NCBI GenBank assembly: GCA_964401685.1 | Contig: CAYNZH010000008.1 | Coordinates: 1-64,000, forward strand | DNA: 64,000 nt | Direction: 5' to 3' | DNA from: DASRQK01 sp964401685 | GTDB taxonomy: Bacteria; Bacteroidota; Bacteroidia; Sphingobacteriales; Sphingobacteriaceae | Shown: positions 1-8,015 of the stretch, piece after piece | Numbering within the stretch: the first letter of the stretch is position 1 | Layout of the letters: every line of letters starts with the position of its first letter | Translations under genes and position numbers: made by a program | The notes under the pieces: model-generated | What the model was told of the DNA's origin: nothing | Seen by the model: the letters and a program-made list of their open reading frames with translations, nothing else | The model's database searches: none

Positions 1-66
1 GAGGATAATAAGGTGATAGGACCGACGGATGGCATTTGGCTTGCAAATCATTTTTACATGTTTTTA

Positions 67-97
67 CACGGTTACCGTGGAATACACGGTTCCCAGC
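67..97. repeat. short inverted/direct repeat after the siderophore ATPase gene
   Basis: Bases 67-79 form a 6-bp inverted repeat around one base (CACGGT-T-ACCGTG), and ACACGGTT recurs shortly after it, at about 85-92. Read on the minus strand, just past the ATPase stop codon, ACCGTG and CACGGT can pair. The T-run that follows is interrupted, so this is at best a weak terminator. The rest of bases 1-109 shows nothing I recognise. Confidence 0.3.
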
Positions 98-109
98 CAA
101 AGATAAATA

Positions 110-904
110 TTAAATTTGATTTATGAGGATTTCGTCGTCGACCATCATGTGGAATTTTCCCAGTGAACATTTTTCTACACGTACTCTAATTCCGTAGACT
201 TCTGCAATAATGCGGTCGGTAATGGCATCACTAGGGGTTCCCGCGCCGGCTATTTGGCCACGGTTCATCACGATAACCTGATCTGCCCATCTGAGTGCCA
301 AGTTGAGGTCGTGTAAAACCAGAATTACGATCTTGCCGTCGTCGGCAAATTTTCTGGCCAGCTTCATGACTTTGATCTGGTGCTTTAGGTCGAGTGCACT
401 CGTAGGTTCGTCGAGCAGCAACATCTGAGGATCGCGAACTATTGTTCTGGCCAGACTAGCCATTTGTCTTTGTCCTCCGGAAAGCTGACTGAGATTCTCA
501 AGTGCGAGGTGGGCTATGCCTATGGTCTCTAAAACCTCCAGTGCCCGGTCATGTGCATTGACTTGGCGACTGGAAACTGCATCTAGGGGAGAGGCCTTCA
601 ACGCACTGATCACAGCTTCCATCACAGAGAGATTGATGTCTACAGGAACATTTTGAGGCATGAAGCTGACGAGGGAAGAGCGTTCCTTGGGGTGCATCCC
701 AACCAATTCCTGACCGTTTAGTCGTATGGAGCCGCTCGTTCTTAAAAGGCCAGCCATTGCCCGTAGCAACGTGGATTTCCCCGCTGCATTGGGACCGGTA
801 AGTACAGTGATCCCGCCACCTTTCATCGGGGGAACGTCCAGCATTTCGAGAACTGTCTTATTCGCGTAGCCCGTTGTGAGCGAAGTAATTTCCAACTCGT
901 TCAT
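110..904 (-). CDS. iron-siderophore ABC transporter ATP-binding protein (FecE/FepC type)
   Basis: This 264-residue ATPase would power import of a ferric siderophore across the inner membrane. Seen directly: Walker A at residues 37-45 (GPNAAGKST), a Q-loop near 84, the signature LSGGQRQ at 141-147 and Walker B with DEP at 161-167, followed by a D-loop and an H-loop (LHDLN). The length is normal for FecE, FepC and BtuD relatives. It is the last gene of a six-gene minus-strand operon and overlaps the permease gene upstream by 4 bases, which suggests translational coupling. Heme or cobalamin as substrate cannot be excluded from the ATPase alone; the linked esterase and DUF4374 gene favour a siderophore. 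Confidence 0.93.
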   Translation of the reverse strand: MNELEITSLTTGYANKTVLEMLDVPPMKGGGITVLTGPNAAGKSTLLRAMAGLLRTSGSIRLNGQELVGMHPKERSSLVSFMPQNVPVDINLSVMEAVISALKASPLDAVSSRQVNAHDRALEVLETIGIAHLALENLSQLSGGQRQMASLARTIVRDPQMLLLDEPTSALDLKHQIKVMKLARKFADDGKIVILVLHDLNLALRWADQVIVMNRGQIAGAGTPSDAITDRIIAEVYGIRVRVEKCSLGKFHMMVDDEILINQI

Positions 905-1953
905 GATTTTCTCCTTTTATTGATAATGAGTGCCACGAAAATGGGGACCCCTATCAGGGATGTCACAATGCCCACGGGGATAATGGCGCCACCGACGACG
1001 ACTTTACTCGCGATGGAAGCCAGCGACATGATAAGCGCGCCCGAAAAAATACTGGCAGGTAGGGAAAAGCGATGATCTTCGCCGATGATCAACTTGGCGA
1101 TATGCGGGCCAACAAGTCCGATGAACCCAATGGTCCCTACAAAGGAGACTGCTCCTGCGGTCAGCAAACTGATCCTCAGCAGGGAGAAAAAGCGTAACCT
1201 ACGCACGGCAATCCCAAAACTTCTTGCGCTGTCCTCACCGAGTCTGAGAGCAGTAAGCTGCCAGGATGCCGCGAGGGAAAAGGGAGTGACTACCAGGAAG
1301 AGTAAAGCCAGGAGTTTGATATTCTCCCAATTTGCCTTGGTTAGCGATCCCAAACTCCAAAAGATAAATTGCTGTAAGGCCTCGGCACTTGCCACGTATT
1401 GCATGATACCTGTAAAGGCATTGAACGTAAAGACTAAGGCTATCCCGAAGAGCACCAGTGCCTCTGGGCCGGCGCCACGTACCGAGGAAATCGCTTGAAG
1501 GAGCATTGTCGCGGCAAACGCAAATAAGAATGCATTGACAATGACCATCCAATCGCCAGCGATTCCCGGGATACTAAGGCCAAGAATGATAGCCAGAGCC
1601 GCGCCAAAGGAAGATGCTGCCGATATGCCCAGGGTAAAGGGACTCGCCATGGGATTGTTCATGATCGTTTGCATTTCGTTGCCAGCTATTGACAGGCACG
1701 CTCCGACGAGAAGAGCCATCAACGAATACGGCATCCGCACTTCCCAGACGATGATTCGTGTGGAAAGTTCTGCGGAACCCGGATCGAAAAGTGTACGTAT
1801 CACGTCGCTGAACGACAAGGTAGAGGGACCGACGGCCATGTCCAGACAAAAGGACGCGACCGTGGCAAAAGCGAGTAATACGAGAACAACAATTCGCCGG
1901 GCGACTTGCTTCTTATAGGCGGACGCCAGATTTTGGGTGCTATTTGGTGACAA
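901..1953 (-). CDS. FecCD-family siderophore ABC transporter permease, TTG start
   Basis: This 350-residue inner-membrane permease of the FecCD/BtuC family has about nine or ten hydrophobic segments, the first near residues 20-40. Family-like stretches include the NPMASPFTLGIS region near 100 and the GxVGFIGLVGPHI-type loop near 275, which contacts the ATPase. A single gene implies a homodimeric permease. The reading frame begins with TTG at 1953. An in-frame TAG lies 9 bases upstream, and the first internal ATG would delete the first membrane segment, so TTG is the only workable start. It lies 9 bases after the binding-protein gene and overlaps the ATPase gene by 4 bases. Confidence 0.92.
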   Translation of the reverse strand: MSPNSTQNLASAYKKQVARRIVVLVLLAFATVASFCLDMAVGPSTLSFSDVIRTLFDPGSAELSTRIIVWEVRMPYSLMALLVGACLSIAGNEMQTIMNNPMASPFTLGISAASSFGAALAIILGLSIPGIAGDWMVIVNAFLFAFAATMLLQAISSVRGAGPEALVLFGIALVFTFNAFTGIMQYVASAEALQQFIFWSLGSLTKANWENIKLLALLFLVVTPFSLAASWQLTALRLGEDSARSFGIAVRRLRFFSLLRISLLTAGAVSFVGTIGFIGLVGPHIAKLIIGEDHRFSLPASIFSGALIMSLASIASKVVVGGAIIPVGIVTSLIGVPIFVALIINKRRKS

Positions 1954-1962
1954 ATTTCTATT

Positions 1963-3069
1963 CTAATTTATTTTCTGCTCTGCAAAGAAAACACCTTTTA
2001 ATGGAACGGCCAAAAAACGCTCGTTGATTTCCTTTAGAACGCCGTGGGGCTGTAGTTTTCCGAACAATTCCGGATGCACCCATTTTGCCAGGGCTTCCAC
2101 TGCCGCAATATTGAGTGGCGAATCATAAAACAGATGCCACATGCCATAAACTGAATTGTTTTGTACTGCTTTTAGCGGTGCCATCACGGGTCGTCCCGAC
2201 AGCGCCCGGAGGCTGTTCTGCACCTGATACGTCTGGATATCATGACCAATCACCAATCCATCTTCGCCGGGAACTGCAATTCCTGTCGCTACGTAAATAT
2301 CGGGCTGTTCCGCAATAACGTATTCCATGTTCAACGTGCCCACTTCACCAGGCAAAATATTCCCGATGTTCTCGCCACCGACAAAATCGATAAACTCACC
2401 TAAATTTCCTTTTCCTGGCGTTCCGGGAGGCACATTACCGCGGATCATCTCCATATAAACCTTAGGCCTATGGAGGTTTTTGTGTTTTGCAAGCGTTCCT
2501 GCGATATGATGTAACCGCCTTTGATAAAAGGAAATAAACTCTTTAGCCTGTTTTTCACGACCGAGTACCTGACCCAAAAGTTGCATGCTGGGGACGGTAT
2601 TCTTAAAAGGGTGCAGGCGGAAATCTATAAACACAATCGGAATTCCTGCAGCTTCGAGCTGACGTATGATATCTGCAGATTTTGCATTTGGCCCGTGAGA
2701 ACCTGCACCGAAAATGGCAAGATCGGGCCTCAACGCGATGATTTGCTCCGTCGATACCGTTTCCTTGCCGGACGAACCTATTAAGGGTATCGTCTCCATT
2801 GCTGGAAAGGCTTTTTGATAGGCTTCATACAGTAACCCCCCAGATTTTTTAAAATCTCCGGTCCACCCAGCGACTATGCTAACCGGGTCAGGATGCAATA
2901 ATGCCAGGGTAGTCAATTGACGTCCTTCGCCCAAAATTACCCTTTTGGCGGGCTTATCCAAGCTGACCTTTCGCCCGACAATATCCGTTACTACGATTTT
3001 TTGTGCCTGAACATTCGCAGCACACGCCAAGCAAATTAAGGCCAATACCAAAAAATTTCTTATGTACAT
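1963..3069 (-). CDS. periplasmic siderophore/iron-complex binding protein (FepB/BtuF-like)
   Basis: This 368-residue substrate-binding protein has a clear Sec signal peptide (residues 1 to about 22, ending ANVQAQ). The mature part begins with the 'VVTDIVGRKVSL' type of start common to cluster VIII/class III iron-complex binding proteins. It carries helical-backbone markers such as 'RPDLAIFGAG' and 'EQPDIYVATG', which align with the 'PDLVI' strands of FepB-like proteins. It has no lipobox, so it is probably soluble in the periplasm. It lies between the esterase and permease genes with spacers of 6 and 9 bases. It would deliver the ferric complex, or the product opened by the esterase, to the permease. 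The exact ligand is unknown. Confidence 0.88.
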   Translation of the reverse strand: MYIRNFLVLALICLACAANVQAQKIVVTDIVGRKVSLDKPAKRVILGEGRQLTTLALLHPDPVSIVAGWTGDFKKSGGLLYEAYQKAFPAMETIPLIGSSGKETVSTEQIIALRPDLAIFGAGSHGPNAKSADIIRQLEAAGIPIVFIDFRLHPFKNTVPSMQLLGQVLGREKQAKEFISFYQRRLHHIAGTLAKHKNLHRPKVYMEMIRGNVPPGTPGKGNLGEFIDFVGGENIGNILPGEVGTLNMEYVIAEQPDIYVATGIAVPGEDGLVIGHDIQTYQVQNSLRALSGRPVMAPLKAVQNNSVYGMWHLFYDSPLNIAAVEALAKWVHPELFGKLQPHGVLKEINERFLAVPLKGVFFAEQKIN

Positions 3070-3075
3070 TTTATC

Positions 3076-4224
3076 TTAATTATTTTTATTTAATGCTATA
3101 AACCACTGGTAAAAAGAAGGAAACGCTTCTCGCCAGTGCAGTGCCCCATGTCTTCCATTTTGCTCGTATTCGGTTCTCAGACCTGGATTTATCCTGTTCT
3201 CAATGTGTCCGACTATGTTCATTACGTCCAGGTGCATCGCGACAAAACTACCGTCCGGTTTACGCCTGAGCTCCTGCTCCCCAGCATAAAAGTAGTAATG
3301 CTGCTGTGAATGTGCCTTTTTTACCTCCAATTGTTGGATAAAAAGTTGGATTTGACCCTCGTCCAGCCATACTGAAGGTGAAAATACCCCAACAAGCCCA
3401 AAAGTTTCGGGGTAAAGAAGTCCTCCGTACAGACTACTCAGACCGCCCAGCGAACTCCCTAAAATGCCTGTATGTGTGCTTTCCGGCCGTGTGCGGAACT
3501 TCTTGTCGATGGAAGGTTTAAGCGTATTCACAATAAAATCCAAGAATTCGCGGCCCGATACCTCGGGAAAACGCTCATTAGGGAAAACATACAGTTCTTG
3601 TTCTCTTTCGTCAAAATCCCGCGGATGGTCGATAGCAACCACGATAAAGGATTCTTTCTGCTGATCTAGGAATTCATCGATTCCCCACTCTATGGGACCG
3701 ATACGTCCCTGGGATGTTGCTTCGTCAAATAGGTGCTGCCCATCAGGCATATAAAGCACGGGGTACATTTGCTGGCTCTGTGCATAGTCCGCGGGGAGAT
3801 ACACGCTTATTTTGCGTTTCTTGCCGAGTTGAGGCATGTAGAACGCGGAATCCAGAATCTGCACATTCGCGGACAGGGTCGACGCGGGAAAGTCGTCCCG
3901 CCATCCTTCGATCTCAGTTATTGCTCGAATTTCTTCCCCTAGAACTGCTGTCCGCGGCCCGGTCAAGTTCCCCTTTTTTGTGCTCTCAGATTTGGCCCAT
4001 GTCCCGCGCGTAAACTTGTATTCCAATCTGTCGCTAGGAATGTCGTCGAGGACGCGTTCGAGGTACCAGGTCCCATCGCGTCGCTTTTCAAGGATGAAAT
4101 TGGTGTCCGCGGGATTCCATTGATTGAAATTTCCGGACACATAGAGGGTGTCACCCCGATGTGTGTCCGGTGCTTTTTCTACCTGTACGGAAAACAAAAT
4201 CTGACTAAGAACAAGCAGCAACAT
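3076..4224 (-). CDS. secreted siderophore esterase (Fes/IroE-like alpha/beta hydrolase) with N-terminal glycogen-binding-like domain
   Basis: This 382-residue protein has a short hydrophobic signal-like N-terminus (1-13). Residues about 25-95 resemble an AMPK/CBM48-type beta-sandwich ('VSGNFNQWNP', 'GTWYLER', 'EYKFTRG'). Residues about 120-378 form an esterase-D/Fes-type alpha/beta hydrolase. The nucleophile elbow is GSSLG (256-260, Ser258), and His359 in 'GRHGALHW' matches the catalytic His position of Fes ('GGHDALCW'). Such enzymes hydrolyse trilactone or ester backbones of catecholate siderophores. Export points to periplasmic action, as for IroE, rather than cytoplasmic action, as for Fes. 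It lies between the DUF4374 and binding-protein genes with 8- and 6-base gaps. A general carbohydrate esterase is the alternative; the context argues for siderophore release. Confidence 0.85.
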   Translation of the reverse strand: MLLLVLSQILFSVQVEKAPDTHRGDTLYVSGNFNQWNPADTNFILEKRRDGTWYLERVLDDIPSDRLEYKFTRGTWAKSESTKKGNLTGPRTAVLGEEIRAITEIEGWRDDFPASTLSANVQILDSAFYMPQLGKKRKISVYLPADYAQSQQMYPVLYMPDGQHLFDEATSQGRIGPIEWGIDEFLDQQKESFIVVAIDHPRDFDEREQELYVFPNERFPEVSGREFLDFIVNTLKPSIDKKFRTRPESTHTGILGSSLGGLSSLYGGLLYPETFGLVGVFSPSVWLDEGQIQLFIQQLEVKKAHSQQHYYFYAGEQELRRKPDGSFVAMHLDVMNIVGHIENRINPGLRTEYEQNGRHGALHWREAFPSFYQWFIALNKNN

Positions 4225-4232
4225 GGTATCGC

Positions 4233-5510
4233 TTAGTTCAGGGTCACTTTATGGAAACCCGAAACAGCGCCACCAACGTTTACTGAAAACAACAGGGAAG
4301 CACTATTTGTCGCAAAATCGTATTCGTAGTAGCCGTTCTCGCCACTTTTTGTAGCCCCCCTAAGCAAAACCTTTCCATCGACTTCGCTAGCCGCAAGTGC
4401 CGCTCCGGGGTTTGTTCCTACTGGTATACCGGAGATTTTCTGAAACTCCTTGCTTTGCACATCCAGCGCATAGAACTCCCAGATATCGGCATTATTGATA
4501 TTTCCACTACCGCCGCCAGTCAGCGACTCTGTGTTTAGGGTAAGAATCAGTCTGCCGTTTTTTGCAAATACGTTGACGAATTTTCCATTGTCCTGAGCTC
4601 GGAAATCGGAAAATTTCAGTTCCCAGGTAGGATCGATTTCGGTTTCATTTGCACGAATACGAACGATTTTAGATTTTCCTCCCAAGGCCGAACGTCCTTG
4701 AGTCACGATATATAGATCACCATTGCTATCGAAATCATACATATGGTTTTCATTGATGTAAGCAATGCTCCCTGTGTCCTCGATTTTTATGGTTTTTTCG
4801 TGAGTTTCGGTCGCCAGATCGATGACCGCAACGTAAACATCGGGATAGAAATCGTCAAAAAAGCCAATCTGCGTAGTGGGATTGGTGGCATAGGTGATGT
4901 TGGCATAGAGCTTTCCGTTTTTGATTGCAAGTAGTTTTTGGCCCACAGAACGGAAACTGATTCCAGCCTCGCCCTGACCTCGCTCTTCAACAGCTGCAGA
5001 TAGATCCAGAGAACCCGTGTTCTGCATAGTCGAAGGATTGAACTTCTGAATGCGCGTTGGCTCAGCAGCATCCCAGTAGTAGCCATTCGTTGCACTTTCT
5101 ATGACGAAATTGCCGGTGCCAAAGTATTTTGCAGCAGCCGCAGGATCCTTAGACATGATAAACGCACCCGCTGTCACTGTTCCGTCCTTTGCAATGTTGA
5201 TTTTCTCGATTCCTGTGCTGTAATCAGAGGTTTTGAACATTTTATAAATGTCGTTTTCGTGCGTTCTCCAGCCTCCCATTCCTTGTCCTTCCAGCGATCC
5301 GGAAGAGGCGTTTGAAATCGTTCCTGAGGGAAATTCGTCAAAGCTACTGATAAAACCAGCCTTGGTGCCAGACACCCTATCTGCCAAGGTGATCAAGACA
5401 TATTTGTCCTGCCCGTCCTGTTGGGGGGCGGGATCATCATTGCTGCAACCTCCAAGAAAAAGAACCAGTGCAATCGATCCTAAGCGTATTAATCCGTTTA
5501 TTTTTGTCAT
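4233..5510 (-). CDS. DUF4374-type lipoprotein, putative surface siderophore-binding protein
   Basis: This 425-residue lipoprotein has a lipobox at LGGC (Cys22) followed by an S-N-D-D linker, a signal that in Bacteroidota often accompanies surface export. The rest consists of repeated beta-rich units with 'NGKLYAN', 'DGDLYIVTQG'-like and 'NGRLIL' blades, consistent with a beta-propeller. It resembles the DUF4374 family, whose genes sit beside TonB receptors. From memory, the Bacteroides XusB lipoprotein, which binds enterobactin-type xenosiderophores, belongs to this class; I could not check this. It directly follows the TonB receptor gene (24-base gap). Capture or hand-over of ferric siderophore is an inference. 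Confidence 0.75.
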   Translation of the reverse strand: MTKINGLIRLGSIALVLFLGGCSNDDPAPQQDGQDKYVLITLADRVSGTKAGFISSFDEFPSGTISNASSGSLEGQGMGGWRTHENDIYKMFKTSDYSTGIEKINIAKDGTVTAGAFIMSKDPAAAAKYFGTGNFVIESATNGYYWDAAEPTRIQKFNPSTMQNTGSLDLSAAVEERGQGEAGISFRSVGQKLLAIKNGKLYANITYATNPTTQIGFFDDFYPDVYVAVIDLATETHEKTIKIEDTGSIAYINENHMYDFDSNGDLYIVTQGRSALGGKSKIVRIRANETEIDPTWELKFSDFRAQDNGKFVNVFAKNGRLILTLNTESLTGGGSGNINNADIWEFYALDVQSKEFQKISGIPVGTNPGAALAASEVDGKVLLRGATKSGENGYYEYDFATNSASLLFSVNVGGAVSGFHKVTLN

Positions 5511-5534
5511 AATATATTGTTTGATATATGTGAA

Positions 5535-7922
5535 TTAGAATTGATAATTTATTTTCAAATGAAAACTACGACCCGCCCTTTCTATTTTGTAATAATCAAA
5601 GAGCTTTTCGTTCGTTAAATTTTTGATTTCAAAACCTAAGTGCAAAGGGCTGCTTCCAAAAAAGTAATTGAGACCCAAGGTCAGTAGATGCTGATCGGGG
5701 ATGATATTGGTCACGGGGACCCCTGCCTTACCAAATAATCCCAGAAAGCCTTGAGGCTCTTTATCTCTAGGAATTTGGTTCAAATAAAATTCTCGGATGA
5801 AATTCCAGTGACCATAAACGTGTAGTTTGTCCATTGTACGGAGAACACCTTGGTACTGTCCGTTAACGCCCATATTGGCAAAGAAGTAAGGCGTGTTTCT
5901 CAGTCGTGTTCCCTCCATCCATTGATGTATGGGATCGCCGATATCGATCATGCGATTGTCCTGCCAGGTGGTATTCGCGGTCAGATTCCAGTTTTTGTGC
6001 ACTCTGTAAGAAAAATCAATATCGAAGCCATAACCCCTTATGCTATCCAGGTTTTGGTATTGGGCAAAAGGTGGCTGCACCGGCACGAGCATGATCATGC
6101 CCTTTGTTTTCCTATAAAAACCTCCCAGTTCAAGGCCAAAAGTGGACGTCGAGAATGCATAGCTAAGGTGTGCGTTAAAACTCCTTTCCGGCAGAAGATT
6201 AAAATTTGGTGCGCGCGTATCATTATCCCCGAATAGCTCTGATTCTCGCGGAAGTCTATTGGTCATTTCATAGGAAGCCCGCAGGTAACTTCGCTGATTC
6301 AACTGGAATTTGAGGGCTTGTCCCCATCCCCAATTGGATTTGTTGTTTTTCACGAAATGGTTCAATTCGTTTTCATTGGCCATAAAGCCATTAATTCCTT
6401 TACTACCGTAGTGAAAATGCTTGAGGGTAAATTGGTTGGTGAGCCTGTCATCCATCCATTTTGATTGCCACGAAAGACCTGCAACCGTCTTCAGATACGT
6501 GGCTTCACGACTCAAGACGTCTATATCCGTACCCTTGAATCTTAGCCCGTAGGGATCAGAGCCCACACGCTTGTTTAGCTGATAGACGAAGTTCGCTTCT
6601 AGAATCTGCTGATCTGAAATATGAAAGCGACCGTTTGTCCGGCTCATGACATTTGAAAAATCGAGGCGGGCTAATGAACGTCTGGGACTTTCACCCATTT
6701 CGGCACGGGGTGTGAAACGTCCATACCAATCAAAGGTACCGTGAACAGTATCGGTGCGGCCCCTGTTTATATCGCTGTAGGAGACAAACTGATCAAGTTC
6801 AAAGCGCCCTCCCCAGTTCTTTTTATAGCGCAGGCTAGGCACGATTCCGCGATTGTGAGTCGTCATCGCACCATAGGGATTGGTCATCAAGGCGGGATGT
6901 TGAGCCTGCCTTTCGACGCCGTAGGTTGCCAGAGAAAACCTGAGTTCATCCGCCCAGCTCAGGTCTTTTACGCCAGCGAAAATGTCCGAATAGAATTGCT
7001 TATAACCGTTATGAAACAGCTCTACGCGTGTAGGTACAGGATTAGCGTGCGCATCAACAATTTGTACTTCGGCGTCATAATTGTTCCGTGAATAATTGAA
7101 AAAACCCTCCCAACCCGCGAAAAAATTTGATCGAATGGGCTGGTAAAGATGAAAATTGACTAGATGGGTGTGAAAGGATGCGACTTCATAGGACAAATTA
7201 AGTTGGCGCTGTGAAAATTCCTGAGGAATGACATTGACCGCGCCGCCTAAGGCATCCCCACCCAGGTAGATGGGAACTACACCTTTGAAGATGTCCACTC
7301 TTTCCAGCAAATTCGTAGGCACATTGTGAATCCCATACCCACCTCCAAGGTATTCCAGGGGGATTCCATCCCGGAAATATTGGACCGAATTGCCCTGAAA
7401 GCCGTTAATGGATACATCTACCGGAGTTCCCACACCTCCGCTTTGCCGGATTCTAACGCCTGGAGACCGGTTCATTAGCTCTGCCAGCGTTGCGGGCTGC
7501 TTTGAGGCTTGCTGCACGTCAACAACCACGGCCTTGACCGGCAATTCACGTGCATGCTGGGCTTTTGACTTACCTTGGACAACAACGTTCTCCAGCCTTT
7601 CCAAGGCTTGGGGTAAAATGATCTTAAATTCGCGCTCTTGGGTATAAAAATCGAGCTCAAAAGAAAGAGTAGCGGTCTCGTAGCCCAGGAAACTGGCCTT
7701 CAGCACGTAGGCACCGAAGGGTAGGTCGGTCCAATTAAAGGTGCCGGTCTCGTCGGTTGAAACTTCCCTTTTAATGGGGCCGTCAAGTGCTAGCGTCACC
7801 CCCTCCATGGGCATCTCCTGCTCGTTTACCACCACGCCTTTGACTTGTCCCTCTGAAGAGCCAGGGCCAGAACCAAACAATAAAATTATATATGTAAGTA
7901 CTACTAGAATTTGCTGTTCCAA
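5535..7922 (-). CDS. TonB-dependent ferric-siderophore receptor, TTG start
   Basis: This 795-residue outer-membrane receptor begins with a hydrophobic signal-like segment (1-18). A CarboxypepD_reg-like domain follows (about 25-110), then a plug (about 120-230, with 'LAELMNRSPGVRIR' and 'GGDALGGAVNVIP'), then a 22-strand-type barrel rich in aromatic strands that ends in Phe (HLKINYQF). The frame opens with TTG at 7922. No in-frame ATG exists before a stop further upstream, and the first internal ATG would remove the signal peptide. It is the first gene of the siderophore operon, which runs to base 110. The associated esterase and DUF4374 genes suggest a siderophore substrate rather than a glycan. 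No SusD-like partner is present, which also argues against a glycan locus. Confidence 0.92.
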   Translation of the reverse strand: MEQQILVVLTYIILLFGSGPGSSEGQVKGVVVNEQEMPMEGVTLALDGPIKREVSTDETGTFNWTDLPFGAYVLKASFLGYETATLSFELDFYTQEREFKIILPQALERLENVVVQGKSKAQHARELPVKAVVVDVQQASKQPATLAELMNRSPGVRIRQSGGVGTPVDVSINGFQGNSVQYFRDGIPLEYLGGGYGIHNVPTNLLERVDIFKGVVPIYLGGDALGGAVNVIPQEFSQRQLNLSYEVASFHTHLVNFHLYQPIRSNFFAGWEGFFNYSRNNYDAEVQIVDAHANPVPTRVELFHNGYKQFYSDIFAGVKDLSWADELRFSLATYGVERQAQHPALMTNPYGAMTTHNRGIVPSLRYKKNWGGRFELDQFVSYSDINRGRTDTVHGTFDWYGRFTPRAEMGESPRRSLARLDFSNVMSRTNGRFHISDQQILEANFVYQLNKRVGSDPYGLRFKGTDIDVLSREATYLKTVAGLSWQSKWMDDRLTNQFTLKHFHYGSKGINGFMANENELNHFVKNNKSNWGWGQALKFQLNQRSYLRASYEMTNRLPRESELFGDNDTRAPNFNLLPERSFNAHLSYAFSTSTFGLELGGFYRKTKGMIMLVPVQPPFAQYQNLDSIRGYGFDIDFSYRVHKNWNLTANTTWQDNRMIDIGDPIHQWMEGTRLRNTPYFFANMGVNGQYQGVLRTMDKLHVYGHWNFIREFYLNQIPRDKEPQGFLGLFGKAGVPVTNIIPDQHLLTLGLNYFFGSSPLHLGFEIKNLTNEKLFDYYKIERAGRSFHLKINYQF

Positions 7923-7953
7923 AGCCGAAAATTGTGTGCTATTATTTCGGGTG

Positions 7954-7985
7954 CTAATTTAGACTAATTACAGATAAGATGCAAA
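7954..7985 (-). promoter_or_regulatory. candidate promoter and overlapping operator of the siderophore operon
   Basis: On the minus strand TTTG (7982-7985) is followed after 20 bases by TAAATTAG (7954-7961), a 7/8 match to the Bacteroidetes -7 element TAnnTTTG. An imperfect palindrome TAATT-N6-AATTA (7955-7970) covers the -7 element, where a repressor such as Fur or a DtxR-like protein could block initiation. The arms do not match the classical Fur box well. Iron regulation is therefore an inference from the genes. Confidence 0.45.
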
Positions 7986-8015
7986 TCCAATAGCAAGTTT
8001 TACCTCAGAGCGGAC

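Noticed and set aside
110..7922. Reading the TonB locus as a SusCD polysaccharide locus
   Set aside because: No SusD homologue, glycoside hydrolase or sugar sensor is present, while ABC iron-type genes and a Fes-like esterase are.
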